Shown one piece after another: positions 16,346-24,763 of a stretch of DNA of 64,000 nt. The notes beneath the pieces were generated by a model. The model saw only the letters and a list, made by a program, of their open reading frames with translations, ran no database searches and was not told the origin of the DNA. This DNA comes from Pseudobutyrivibrio ruminis HUN009 (GTDB taxonomy: Bacteria; Bacillota; Clostridia; Lachnospirales; Lachnospiraceae), in the NCBI RefSeq assembly GCF_000703005.1, contig NZ_JNLH01000001.1:771501-835500 (forward strand). The letters run 5' to 3'. A program made the position numbers and the translations under genes. Positions within the stretch are counted from its first letter, which is position 1. Each line of letters begins with the position of its first letter.

Positions 16346-17464
16346 CTATTCTGTCTTTTCCTGTGTAATAATTCCGTCGTCGCTTATTTGCGCATTTACT
16401 GATATGCTTTCAAGCCTATCATACAACTGGCGCTGCTTTGCACCATCTGCCACGTACTGTGTTGTGCAGTTTGCTTGCAATGCAGGTGTAATGATTACAT
16501 CCATGTTTTCCTCATTATTATCGCCATAGCAATGCAGTGTGATAAGCATGGTATCCAACGTCTTTTCGTTGAACCAATAATTTCCAAGACTATATACGAT
16601 TGGCACATTATTGTAAAACTCAAAGCCCTGAAGGCAATGTGTGTGGGCTCCTATGATTACATCCGCTCCAGCATCAATATACTCATGTGCCGTAGATGTC
16701 TGTACCGGCTCAAGCACTGTGGAATACTCCGTGCCCCAATGAGGTAGCGCCACCACAATATCCGCATTAGCATCTGCCTCTTTTATCTCTTCGTCAAAGA
16801 GGGCTGTGTCATAGCATCTGAGAATTCCTGGCTCGGTATCCGTGGCCTGTGGTGTCATCTTGTTCTTTTCTGCACGTGATGCAGCCACGAATGCAATCTT
16901 CTTTCCCTGGACTTCCATGTACACTGGCTCACTTGCCTCAGCCAGATTATGGCCTGCTCCTACATATGGAATCCCTGCTGCATCTAGAGTATCCATGGTA
17001 TCAAGTAGAGCATCTTTGCCATAATCGTACACATGATTATTTGCAAGGCCCACTATATCAACTCCAAGCAACTTCAAGTTCTCTACTCTGGCCGGATTGG
17101 CTCTGAAAGTGTATGCTTTTCCGGGCAGTGGTTGTCCACGGTCGCTGTATGTAAACTCGTTATTTATCCACATTATATCGGCCTGCTGCATGGTACTTAT
17201 CAACTCCGGTGAAATACAATCCGCAATACCATTTGCGCAGGTATTCAGATACTGGGTTGTGGCCCAATTTTCGTCAAAGTTGATATCGCCGGCAAAGCAT
17301 AACGTGAAATCATATTCACCATTATCTTCTGTGGTAGATTCCACAGGCTGTGGCTGGCTATAGTTGGCCTCCTGGGCCGACACCTGCTCTTGCAAAACCG
17401 TTTGCTTGCCGCATGCTACTAGCGATAAGGCCAAGCATATTGATAAAGCTATCCTTCTTTTCAT
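16346..17464 (-). CDS. CapA-family metallophosphatase-like lipoprotein
   Basis: ATG at 17464 is preferred (AAGGAAAA site). The protein has 372 residues and a lipoprotein signal (MKRRIALSICLALSLVACGK, lipobox LVAC). It then shows the PGA_cap motifs in order: FAGDINFDENW, NNEFTYSDRG, GLANNHVYDYG, ALPHWGTEYS, GAHTHCLQGFE and YSLGNYWFN. These His/Asp/Asn residues form a calcineurin-like metal centre. Relatives include CapA/PgsA of poly-gamma-glutamate capsules, but many solitary copies have no known substrate. No capB/capC partners are present here. It is the first gene of a pair with the acidic lipoprotein downstream. Confidence 0.88.
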   Translation of the reverse strand: MKRRIALSICLALSLVACGKQTVLQEQVSAQEANYSQPQPVESTTEDNGEYDFTLCFAGDINFDENWATTQYLNTCANGIADCISPELISTMQQADIMWINNEFTYSDRGQPLPGKAYTFRANPARVENLKLLGVDIVGLANNHVYDYGKDALLDTMDTLDAAGIPYVGAGHNLAEASEPVYMEVQGKKIAFVAASRAEKNKMTPQATDTEPGILRCYDTALFDEEIKEADANADIVVALPHWGTEYSTVLEPVQTSTAHEYIDAGADVIIGAHTHCLQGFEFYNNVPIVYSLGNYWFNEKTLDTMLITLHCYGDNNEENMDVIITPALQANCTTQYVADGAKQRQLYDRLESISVNAQISDDGIITQEKTE

Positions 17465-17589
17465 TGGTTTTCCTTCCATACTCCCTAAAATGCTAAATTT
17501 AGCTCTTATTATACAACTTCATACTTTAGACGTACATTAATGTTATTATCTTTATATATGACCTTTGTCCGTTTTAAGGTGGTGATTCT

Positions 17590-18117
17590 ATGTTGGGTAT
17601 TAATGGCATAAACACTAACTTTTCTCCATATAGTAATTCTATTAATTCTGGCGCAACAAATCCTGTGGATTCTAAAATTGCAGATGAATTGCGTGCTGAG
17701 GGCAAAAGTGAGTCCTTAGCCAAGAATATTACCAGCGAACGCGCTGCAAAGCGAGCTGGCATAATTGAATGCGAAACTTGCGCCAGCAGAAAATATCAGG
17801 ACGGATCTGACGAGCAAGTATCCTTTAAATCTGCTGCCCATATATCACCTAATGCAGCTGCGGCTCGTGTCCGCGGCCATGAGCAAGAGCACGTAAACAA
17901 TGCCTACGACAAAGCTGAGGAAAGTGGCGGCAAAGTCCTTCAGGCCTCTGTTTCTATCCATACTGCTGTCTGCCCTGAGTGCGGCCGCACCTACGTCTCA
18001 GGCGGCACCACCCACACTAAGATTGCCTATCCAAACGAAGATAATCCTTATCAAAAAAACAGAAAGGAAGCCGATGCTGGCCTCCTCTCTGGAATGAATT
18101 TCGATATGGGGGTTTAA
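17590..18117 (+). CDS. SprA-related putative zinc metallopeptidase
   Basis: The 175-residue protein carries CETCASRKYQDGSDEQVSFK (61-80), the segment AARVRGHEQEHVNNAYDKAE with a HExxH-type motif HEQEH (97-101), and CPECGRTYVSGGTTHT. The pattern matches a family seen in many Clostridia and related to SprA-type putative metalloproteases. Four Cys could bind a structural zinc. No signal peptide is visible. AAGGTGGTG precedes the ATG. The gene runs rightward, alone, and its last four bases overlap the convergent phosphatase gene. Protease activity is inferred only from the HExxH pattern. Confidence 0.75.
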   Translation: MLGINGINTNFSPYSNSINSGATNPVDSKIADELRAEGKSESLAKNITSERAAKRAGIIECETCASRKYQDGSDEQVSFKSAAHISPNAAAARVRGHEQEHVNNAYDKAEESGGKVLQASVSIHTAVCPECGRTYVSGGTTHTKIAYPNEDNPYQKNRKEADAGLLSGMNFDMGV

Positions 18118-18647
18118 AAATCGTATCTCTTAACCTCACAGTTCTTGATTCCGCAAGATGAAAACTCCTCGTTTGTCATTTCTGTAAAGTAGGATTCCAC
18201 CATTCTTGCAATTCCATTATGGGCTACCAAGATGGCTTCCCTATCTGACACCTTTATATCATCTATGAGATTGTATATTCTCTGAGCAAGATGGAGCATA
18301 GATTCACCTGTTCCAAATCTGCTTGCCATATCTTTTTTTGCTTCGTGGAATTCTGCTCCATCTCTTGGAGTGGACTCATATCTTCCAAAATTCTGCTCTT
18401 TGAGCCTTGGCTCTATTTCCATTGGTATTCCTGTAATCTCAGAGATGTGTCTCGCTGTTTCTTTTGCTCTTACAAGAGGTGATGCCAGGATTACGTCCGC
18501 AGTAATTCCCTGCTCCAATATCTTTTTACCAGTTTCTATGGCTTGCTCATGACCTTTTTCTGTGAGCTCGATGTCTGTTTCACCGCAAATCTTATTTTCT
18601 ACGTTCCAAACGGTTTCCCCGTGTCTAATAAAATAAAAATGATCCAT
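18114..18647 (-). CDS. histidine phosphatase (phosphoglycerate mutase-like)
   Basis: This 177-residue protein begins MDHFYFIRHGETVWN, with the RHG catalytic motif at about 8-10. It continues with SPLVRAKETARHI, the acid-donor region QNFGRYE and VAHNGIARMVESYF, where the second catalytic His is followed by NG. Such branch-one phosphatases remove phosphate from small molecules through a phosphohistidine. The short length fits a CobC/GpmB-like broad phosphatase rather than glycolytic dPGM. The stop overlaps the convergent SprA-like gene. The substrate cannot be assigned. Confidence 0.88.
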   Translation of the reverse strand: MDHFYFIRHGETVWNVENKICGETDIELTEKGHEQAIETGKKILEQGITADVILASPLVRAKETARHISEITGIPMEIEPRLKEQNFGRYESTPRDGAEFHEAKKDMASRFGTGESMLHLAQRIYNLIDDIKVSDREAILVAHNGIARMVESYFTEMTNEEFSSCGIKNCEVKRYDF

Positions 18648-18684
18648 GTTTATATACGTCCTAATTCTTCCTGTTTTTACAAAA

Positions 18685-18718
18685 AAGACACTATCTGGAT
18701 TTCTCCAAATAGTGTCTT
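18685..18718 (-). terminator. terminator of rpsF-ssb-rpsR operon
   Basis: AAGACACTATCTGGA (18685-18699) pairs with TCCAAATAGTGTCTT (18704-18718), with one mismatch and a four-base loop. A T-run on the minus strand follows (A-run at 18681-18686). Confidence 0.9.
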
Positions 18719-18731
18719 ATAAATTCAAGAA

Positions 18732-18986
18732 TTAATCCTGTACGTATGGCATAAGTGCAACGTGACGAGCACGCTTGATAGCTACTGTAAGAGCTCTCTG
18801 GTGCTTAGCACATGTGCCTGTGATACGACGTGGAAGAATCTTTCCACGCTCAGAAATGTACTTCTTAAGCTTTGCTGTATCCTTGTAGTCGATAACGTTA
18901 TCTTTACCACAGAAAACACAGACTTTCTTTCTTCTATGCATTGGTCTTCTTCTCTGCTGACCATCGCCTGTCTTATTAAAAGCCAT
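18732..18986 (-). CDS. rpsR: 30S ribosomal protein S18
   Basis: This 84-residue basic protein contains the S18 core RKKVCVFCGKDNVIDYKDT and KILPRRITGTCAKHQRALT. The two Cys of CVFC are present and may bind zinc, as in other C+ forms. It binds S6 and 16S rRNA in the platform of the small subunit. It is the last gene of the classic rpsF-ssb-rpsR operon and is followed by a strong terminator. Confidence 0.97.
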   Translation of the reverse strand: MAFNKTGDGQQRRRPMHRRKKVCVFCGKDNVIDYKDTAKLKKYISERGKILPRRITGTCAKHQRALTVAIKRARHVALMPYVQD

Positions 18987-19032
18987 GATTTAACCTCCTA
19001 TAGATGTTAGTCAAAGCTTTCGTTGCCTTGAC

Positions 19033-19473
19033 TTAGTTGAACGGTAATTCCTCGTCAATTCCATCAGGGATATTCATGAAGCCGTCGCCTGCATCTGAGC
19101 TTGGTGCGAAACCTGCGCCACCGTCGAAGCTGCTGTTTCCGCCGCCCTGAGAATTCTTGCTCTCTGCGAACTCAACATTCTCACATACAACATCGGTAGT
19201 GTAAACCTTCTGGCCGTCCTTGTTTGTGTAGCTGCCTGTCTGAATACGACCTTCAACTACGAACTTTGTGCCCTTGCGAGCATACTTCTCAAGGAACTCA
19301 CCTGTCTTGCCAAATGCAACACAGTTAATGAAATCAGCTGTCTGCTCATCTCCATCGCGCTTAAATCTACGATCAACTGCTAATGAAAATCTTGCAACAG
19401 CGCTGTTGTTTGCTCCACCGTAACGAACTTCTGGGTCTCTTGTGAGACGTCCCATAAGAATAACTTTATTCAT
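19033..19473 (-). CDS. ssb: single-stranded DNA-binding protein
   Basis: The 146-residue protein starts MNKVILMGRLTRDPEVRYGG, with the OB-fold over residues 1-105 (FSLAVDRRFKRDGDEQTADF, NCVAFGKTGEFLEKYARKGT, VEGRIQTGSYTNKDGQKVYT). A Gly/Ser-rich linker leads to the acidic tip DGIDEELPFN, which recruits repair and replication proteins. It coats single-stranded DNA in replication, recombination and repair. It lies between rpsF and rpsR, with 24 bases to rpsF. Confidence 0.97.
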   Translation of the reverse strand: MNKVILMGRLTRDPEVRYGGANNSAVARFSLAVDRRFKRDGDEQTADFINCVAFGKTGEFLEKYARKGTKFVVEGRIQTGSYTNKDGQKVYTTDVVCENVEFAESKNSQGGGNSSFDGGAGFAPSSDAGDGFMNIPDGIDEELPFN

Positions 19474-19497
19474 AATTAATCTCCTTATCTTATACTA

Positions 19498-19788
19498 TTA
19501 AGCCTCGTCAGCTTTAACGCATAAGAATCGAAGTACGTTGTCCATGATGCGAACATTCTCCTCGATCTGAGCAGGTACGCCTGGCTCAGCATCGAAGTGG
19601 ATGAAGTAATAGTATCCTTCATTCATCTTCTGAATGTCATAAGCAAGTCTCTTCTTGCCCCAATCATCGACGTCTGAGATCTGTCCACCAAAGCGAGTGA
19701 TATACTCCTTTGCCTTTTCAACTGTGGCAGTTCTTGCATCGTCTTCGATCTTCGCATTAACAACGAGTGCTAATTCATACTTGTTCAT
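19498..19788 (-). CDS. rpsF: 30S ribosomal protein S6
   Basis: The start is the ATG at 19788, with an ideal AAGGAGGT site; the longer frame adds 13 unsupported codons. The 96-residue product begins MNKYELALVVNAKIEDDART and has the S6 ferredoxin-like fold, with GKKRLAYDIQKMNEGYYYFI in the middle and NVRIMDNVLRFLCVKAD at the end. It pairs with S18 on the 30S platform. It is the first gene of the operon; two short hairpins in its leader may mediate autoregulation. Confidence 0.97.
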   Translation of the reverse strand: MNKYELALVVNAKIEDDARTATVEKAKEYITRFGGQISDVDDWGKKRLAYDIQKMNEGYYYFIHFDAEPGVPAQIEENVRIMDNVLRFLCVKADEA

Positions 19789-19871
19789 GCTTTCTACCTC
19801 CTTTTGGTCTATTGGCCAAACTAGCAATGCTAGCCTAGCAAGGATATAAATGTTTTATACCACGAATTAAG

Positions 19872-19900
19872 ATAATAGCATGAAGCTGTGCGTTTTTCAA
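19872..19900 (-). promoter_or_regulatory. rpsF: promoter of rpsF-ssb-rpsR operon
   Basis: Minus-strand TTGAAA (19895-19900), 17 bases, TATTAT (19872-19877), with TGC directly before the -10 box. The leader to the ATG at 19788 is about 75 bases. It contains CTAGC-ATT-GCTAG, and a TTTGG/CCAAA hairpin next to the ribosome binding site. Confidence 0.8.
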
Positions 19901-19945
19901 GGCTTAACTGAATTTTTATTGTATTTTTTGTATTATTTCAGGGAT

Positions 19946-20704
19946 TTATAATTCTATTCCCTGAAGCTTAGCTAATTCTGTAAACACCTGTCCGATTCTG
20001 TCTGTAATCACTAGTGTATTCTCTGCTCTGCGCACTGACAAATCTGTCTGATTGATTATTACCAGATACTTTCCTCTGAAGTAATTAACAAATGATGCTG
20101 CCGGATATACCGTAAGTGATGTACCGCCAATTATCATCATATCTGCTTCTGAAATGGCTCTGATTGCGCCTTCCACTGCATCCTCAGGCAATCCCTCTTC
20201 GTAAAGAGTGATATCAGCCCTGACTGTGCCACCGCAATAATCGCACTTTGGAATCTCATCCTCTGAATCGAAAATAAAATCTACTGGATAGCTGGTTCCG
20301 CAATTCATGCAGTAATTACGAAGTGCGCTGCCATGGATCTCATAAACTTTCTTACTGCCAGCCTTCTGGTGTAGGCCATCAATATTCTGAGTGACTACTC
20401 CAGTGAGCTTGCCCATTTCTTCCAGCTTAGCCAGATATTTATGGGCGTTATTTGGCTCAATATTTCGCGTATCCATCTTTTGACGATGAAATTCGAAATA
20501 AACCTTTGGCTCCTTCATCAGGCAGCTGTGGCTAAGCAAATACTCAGGCTGGTACATGTCGAATCTGACATCATGCTGATTGTACAAGCCGTCCTTACTT
20601 CTGAAATCTGGAATTCCACTTTCTGTGGATACTCCCGCACCTCCGAAAAATACGATTTTCGATGATTCTTCTATCATATTTTTCAGTTCTTCAATTTTAT
20701 CCAA
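19946..20704 (-). CDS. NAD-dependent protein deacetylase (sirtuin)
   Basis: This 252-residue Sir2 enzyme removes acyl groups from lysines using NAD. Motifs are GAGVSTESGIPDFR (22-35) for NAD binding, TQNIDGLH (105-112), catalytic His124 in YEIHGS, zinc Cys132/Cys135 (CMNC) and Cys154/Cys157 (CDYC), and GGTSLTVYPAASFV. It is cytoplasmic. It is the last gene of the long leftward cluster that begins with the decarboxylase at 27204. It lies 23 bases after the PAP2-like gene. Confidence 0.95.
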   Translation of the reverse strand: MDKIEELKNMIEESSKIVFFGGAGVSTESGIPDFRSKDGLYNQHDVRFDMYQPEYLLSHSCLMKEPKVYFEFHRQKMDTRNIEPNNAHKYLAKLEEMGKLTGVVTQNIDGLHQKAGSKKVYEIHGSALRNYCMNCGTSYPVDFIFDSEDEIPKCDYCGGTVRADITLYEEGLPEDAVEGAIRAISEADMMIIGGTSLTVYPAASFVNYFRGKYLVIINQTDLSVRRAENTLVITDRIGQVFTELAKLQGIEL

Positions 20705-20727
20705 AACGCTTCCCCCCTTCTTTAAAT

Positions 20728-21186
20728 CTATATGTTAAGGTGTAAAACAACTACAGCACATATGATTCCAATGAGCATACCAACAGCGATTTCTGGAACG
20801 GTATGGCCCATCTTTTCCTTGAATCTATTAATATCAAGTGGCTGCTTGCCTTCTTCCTTACGCTCTTCGTTAAGATTGTTCAGTGCCTTGCCTTGGCGCT
20901 GTGTTTCAAATCGGACTCCTCTTGCATCATAAATAACAACTATTCCAAAGAATAATGCCATTACAAATTCAAATGAGGAAGCCCCGTAGATTGCCCCAGT
21001 CACAACCATAAGTGCTGTAACTGTAGCTGAGTGAGAGCTTGGCATTCCCCCTCCGCCGTAGAGTCTCTCCTTGCAAAAACCTGATTTTACTGTGTCGATG
21101 ATGATTTTGATAATCTGTGCAACAAACCATCCTGCTGCAGGTGCTAAAAAAATCTTGTTTGTAAACAAATCCACGATGAAATGCAT
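20728..21186 (-). CDS. divergent PAP2-family membrane protein (DUF212/YuiD)
   Basis: The 152-residue protein has four hydrophobic segments and the signature GGGGMPSSHSATVTALMVVT (about 44-63). DARGVRFETQRQGKALNNL and GHTVPEIAVGMLIGI follow later. This matches the DUF212 family, distantly related to PAP2 acid phosphatases and haloperoxidases. The SSHS motif is present, but the full phosphatase triad is not evident. The function is unknown, possibly lipid phosphate metabolism. It is co-transcribed between rsmI and sir2. Confidence 0.9.
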   Translation of the reverse strand: MHFIVDLFTNKIFLAPAAGWFVAQIIKIIIDTVKSGFCKERLYGGGGMPSSHSATVTALMVVTGAIYGASSFEFVMALFFGIVVIYDARGVRFETQRQGKALNNLNEERKEEGKQPLDINRFKEKMGHTVPEIAVGMLIGIICAVVVLHLNI

Positions 21187-21202
21187 TATATTCTCCTATC
21201 TC

Positions 21203-22048
21203 CTATAGCAAAGCGTTGTAAATATCGCGCTTGCTGACTCCTCTGTCCTTTGCCACTGCCTTCATGGCTTCCTTTTTATCCATGCCCTTGCTTAAGTACA
21301 TATCCATGTGCTCTTCAATGGTCATGTCCTCATATGCCGCTCTTGCTTCCTCTAAAACCTCTGCTTTAGATTTGCCAGCTATAACAAGAACGTACTCTCC
21401 TCTAGGCTCTTTTGTCTCGTAAGATTTTAAAGCTCCACCGATTGTGGTCTTCTCTTTTTCTTCGTGTTTCTTTGTAAGCTCTCTACAAAGAGTGATTCCT
21501 CTGTCCTCACCAAGGACCTCCGCAAGCTCTTTCAATGTGCCTATCAGATGATGTGGTGCTTCGTAAATAATGACAGTTCTTGTCTCATTTTTGGTCTCTT
21601 CTAGAACTCTGCGACGTTCTTTTTTGTCTTTTGGCAAAAATGCCTCAAAAGCGAATCGTCTACAGGCCTGCCCAGACATGGTAACAGCTGTGATACATGC
21701 CGCTGGACCTGGGACCGATGTGACCTCGATTCCCTCGTCGTAACACATCCTAACAAGCTCTTCCCCTGGGTCTGAAATACCAGGTGTGCCTGCGTCTGTG
21801 ATTACCGCAATGTTCTGACCTTCTTTTAATTTTTCTATTAAAGTGACGGCCTTCTCCACTTTATTAAACTCGTGGTAGCTGGTCATAGGTGTGTCTATTT
21901 CAAAATGATTTAATAGCTTTATTGAATTTCTTGTATCTTCTGCTGCAATCAAATCCACCTCTTTAAGAATCCTGACTGCTCGAAAAGTCATATCCTCAAG
22001 GTTTCCTATTGGAGTTGCAACTAAATATACTGTTCCTGTCTGTGACAT
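21203..22048 (-). CDS. rsmI: 16S rRNA (cytidine1402-2'-O)-methyltransferase
   Basis: This 281-residue SAM-dependent enzyme methylates the ribose of C1402 at the decoding centre of 16S rRNA. Motifs are YLVATPIGNLEDMTFRAVRI (8-27), AAEDTRNSIKLLNHF, TDAGTPGISDPGEELVRMC, SVPGPAACITAVTMSG and FEAFLPKDKKERR. The last 40 residues form the usual C-terminal helical extension. It lies 24 bases downstream of the trmN-like gene, as in Bacillus, where yabC follows yabB. Confidence 0.97.
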   Translation of the reverse strand: MSQTGTVYLVATPIGNLEDMTFRAVRILKEVDLIAAEDTRNSIKLLNHFEIDTPMTSYHEFNKVEKAVTLIEKLKEGQNIAVITDAGTPGISDPGEELVRMCYDEGIEVTSVPGPAACITAVTMSGQACRRFAFEAFLPKDKKERRRVLEETKNETRTVIIYEAPHHLIGTLKELAEVLGEDRGITLCRELTKKHEEKEKTTIGGALKSYETKEPRGEYVLVIAGKSKAEVLEEARAAYEDMTIEEHMDMYLSKGMDKKEAMKAVAKDRGVSKRDIYNALL

Positions 22049-22072
22049 TTATAATCTCCTATTGGAAGATAA

Positions 22073-22816
22073 TTATTTATCTAATCCGTATATCTCGTAG
22101 ATTTCATCTGTGTACTGGCCTGGCTCCTTGTATACAATCAGTGGCGCTTCTACTGTGAGCTGGGCTCCGCCGCCTCGCACGCCTTCTATCAGAACCATAT
22201 TTGGTTCCTTGTCCACGTATGGGTAAACCAAGCGCATCCTCTTTGGCTCAAGCTTGTATTTTCGCATGGCTTCAAAGATTTCTACAATGCGTGATGGTCT
22301 ATGTACAAAGTAACATCTGCCTCGCTGTCTTAAAACAGCTGCAGTTTCTCTCACCACATCATCCAATGTGCAAAGCAGCTCGTGGCGAGCTATGGCCTTG
22401 GCATCGTTTGGATTCTTCAATCCATGATGATTTGTCATGTATGGTGGATTGCTGGTGACAACATCCATGGATGCTTTTCCGAAGATTTCACTAGCATTTT
22501 TGATGTCACCCTCTATTATATCAATTTTCTCTTCCAGATGATTAATTAATACCGAGCGGCGTGCCATATCTGCACTCTCAGGCTGTATCTCTAATCCTGT
22601 GAAATGCTTTCCTTCAGTCTTAGCTTCAAGAAGAATAGGCAAAATTCCTGTTCCTGTTCCCAAATCAAGAACCTTTTCTCCTTCCTTGACGCTAGCAAAG
22701 CCCGATAGCAAGACAGCATCCATGCCAAAACAGAATTTGTCAGGATGCTGAATTATTTGATATCCATTTATTTGTAAATCATCTAGTCGCTCGTCTTCCT
22801 GCAACAGATTATTCAT
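22073..22816 (-). CDS. tRNA1(Val) (adenine37-N6)-methyltransferase-like protein
   Basis: The 247-residue class I methyltransferase has the SAM motif VLDLGTGTGILPILL (about 49-63) and the N6-adenine methyltransferase motif SNPPYM. It corresponds to the YfiC/TrmN6 group (YabB in Bacillus). The expected target is A37 of a tRNA, by family knowledge. The ATG overlaps the ricT stop codon (TAATG), so translation is coupled. The gene order ricT-yabB-rsmI is conserved in Firmicutes. Confidence 0.9.
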   Translation of the reverse strand: MNNLLQEDERLDDLQINGYQIIQHPDKFCFGMDAVLLSGFASVKEGEKVLDLGTGTGILPILLEAKTEGKHFTGLEIQPESADMARRSVLINHLEEKIDIIEGDIKNASEIFGKASMDVVTSNPPYMTNHHGLKNPNDAKAIARHELLCTLDDVVRETAAVLRQRGRCYFVHRPSRIVEIFEAMRKYKLEPKRMRLVYPYVDKEPNMVLIEGVRGGGAQLTVEAPLIVYKEPGQYTDEIYEIYGLDK

Positions 22817-23691
22817 TAATTATCCTCCAGGTCGGCAAGTTCCTTTGCCTCTTCCTTGGAAACCTGTACCTTTTTCTTACGAGGCTTGAACTTAAGAACT
22901 GATGTAGGATAATCCTTTACCTCTTTTAAATCGCCATCTTCAAAAAGAACTCGTACAGTCTGACGAAGAACGTTTACCGACTGAACTGTACCTTTGATTC
23001 CCTCAGGAGTTGTAACTGTGTCGTTGATTCCTGGTAGGCGGCTGTTGAGGTATTCGTATGTTTCCTGCTCGTTCTTTAGACAGCACATAAGTCTGCCGCA
23101 AAGTCCTGAGATTTTTGTAGGGTTAAGTGAAAGGTTTTGCTCCTTTGCCATCTTGATTGATACTGGAACAAAATCACCAAGCCAGCTCTTACAGCAAAGC
23201 TCTCTACCGCAGATTCCGATGCCACCCATAAGCTTTGTCTCGTCACGAACACCAATCTGACGAAGCTCTATACGTGTATGGAACACTGCTGCAAGATCCT
23301 TTACAAGCTCTCTGAAGTCGATACGTCCATCTGCTGTGAAATAGAAAATAAGCTTGTTGTTGTCGAATGTGTACTCAGCACCAACCAACTTCATTTCAAG
23401 CTCACGCTTTGCGATTTTCTCCTCGCATATTCTCATGGCTTCTTTTTCTTTTTCAATGTTCTTTATAGCTTTTTTAGCGTCTTCCTCGGTAGCCTTACGG
23501 ATGATTTTCTTGATAGGTCCTGGAACCTCATCATCTGAAATCTCCTTGTCTACAAGTAAAACTGTTCCGATTTCAACACCGCGAACTGTTTCAACAATAA
23601 CCTGATCCTCGCGCTTAAGCTCTATGCCGTTTGGATCAAAGTAATATACTTTTCCGCCTCCTCTGAAGCGTACTCCAATAACCTTTATCAT
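22816..23691 (-). CDS. ricT: PSP1-domain protein RicT (YaaT)
   Basis: This 291-residue protein begins MIKVIGVRFRGGGKVYYFDP and carries the PSP1 domain with two Cys-rich stretches, GGIGICGRELCCKSWLG and GLCGRLMCCLKNEQ. In Bacillus, RicT with RicA and RicF binds Fe-S clusters and steers RNase Y toward maturation of operon mRNAs. It also affects sporulation and competence. A KOW-like patch (DTVTTPEGIKGTVQSVNV) follows near 220-240. It sits directly after holB, as in Bacillus. Confidence 0.93.
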   Translation of the reverse strand: MIKVIGVRFRGGGKVYYFDPNGIELKREDQVIVETVRGVEIGTVLLVDKEISDDEVPGPIKKIIRKATEEDAKKAIKNIEKEKEAMRICEEKIAKRELEMKLVGAEYTFDNNKLIFYFTADGRIDFRELVKDLAAVFHTRIELRQIGVRDETKLMGGIGICGRELCCKSWLGDFVPVSIKMAKEQNLSLNPTKISGLCGRLMCCLKNEQETYEYLNSRLPGINDTVTTPEGIKGTVQSVNVLRQTVRVLFEDGDLKEVKDYPTSVLKFKPRKKKVQVSKEEAKELADLEDN

Positions 23692-23703
23692 CTAGTGTCT
23701 CCT

Positions 23704-24744
23704 TTAGTTTTCAGGATTTCTCATCCTCTGTATAAGAAGCATAATGGTCAATTCAAAATTGACATTTGCATTTAGTCTGGCTCTAGTTTCTGAGATTGCA
23801 TCGAAAATCTCGTTTAGGCCATGATATGACAGGTTCTGGGCCTGGTCGTGAATATCGAAGGCATCTTCTGAAAATAGCAGTAAATCATCCCTCGATGTCG
23901 ATTTATATAATAGCACATCTCGATACCAAAGAGTTATTAAATCTAGCAATTGCTCGATAAATGGCTGAAATTTCTCATTATCGGAATCTTCTTTTTTATC
24001 TCTGTCATTGTCCTCTTTGATGGATTTCACTTCGTCAGCTATCTGCTGCTCATCCATTTTGCTTGCTTTTTTGCATAAGGCAACAACACGATTTTTTACA
24101 TCATTAAAGGTGACGTCTGTAGCTAACGCTATGGCTTTTCCCACATTTCCCTGGGCAAAGCTTGCCACCATTTGTGCCTGATAATCAACAGTTTCGTAAT
24201 TGGTCTGCAATATCCGCTTTATGCTTTCTGTATCTACGGATTTCATTTGGATAAGAACGCATCTAGACAGGATTGTCTGAAGAAATGCATTATGATTTGC
24301 TGTAAGCAGAATGATAATCGCGTATTCAGGTGGTTCCTCAATGGTCTTAAGAATGGCATTCTGCGCCTGAGGATTCATTTTCTCTGCTTCATCTACTATA
24401 TAGATTTTATATTTGCTGCTGTATGGCTTGATATCAACATCATTTACAATCTGCTCACGTACTACATCTACGCTAATGTTGTTTTTGCCATCTTCTCTTC
24501 TAACATAAATAATGTCTGGATTGTTTCTTGATAATGCCTGTTTGCAGGAATGACATTCCATGCAAGCATCTTCCTCGGATGGGTTTTCACACTGAAGCAT
24601 TGCCGCAAATGCCTCTGCAAGCATCATCTTTCCTGAGCCTTTTTCACCGCTGAAAATATAGGCATGGCTATGATTTCCTGTTTTAACTGCATTTCTTAAT
24701 AGGCTTTTTGCCTCTTCCTGCCCTACTATCTGCGCAAAGCTCAT
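23704..24744 (-). CDS. holB: DNA polymerase III delta-prime subunit
   Basis: The 346-residue AAA+ protein begins MSFAQIVGQEEAKSLLRNAV. It has a P-loop-like SGEKGSGKMMLAEAF (about 33-47), four zinc-site Cys (CENPSEEDACMECHSC), the KIYIVDEAEKMNPQAQNAIL Walker B/sensor segment and SRC (arginine-finger SRC motif) in ILSRCVLIQM. It is part of the clamp loader. The P-loop ends GKM rather than GKT, consistent with delta-prime, which need not hydrolyse ATP. It sits between yaaR and ricT. Confidence 0.95.
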   Translation of the reverse strand: MSFAQIVGQEEAKSLLRNAVKTGNHSHAYIFSGEKGSGKMMLAEAFAAMLQCENPSEEDACMECHSCKQALSRNNPDIIYVRREDGKNNISVDVVREQIVNDVDIKPYSSKYKIYIVDEAEKMNPQAQNAILKTIEEPPEYAIIILLTANHNAFLQTILSRCVLIQMKSVDTESIKRILQTNYETVDYQAQMVASFAQGNVGKAIALATDVTFNDVKNRVVALCKKASKMDEQQIADEVKSIKEDNDRDKKEDSDNEKFQPFIEQLLDLITLWYRDVLLYKSTSRDDLLLFSEDAFDIHDQAQNLSYHGLNEIFDAISETRARLNANVNFELTIMLLIQRMRNPEN

Positions 24745-24763
24745 CTAACAAAATTCTCCTAAT

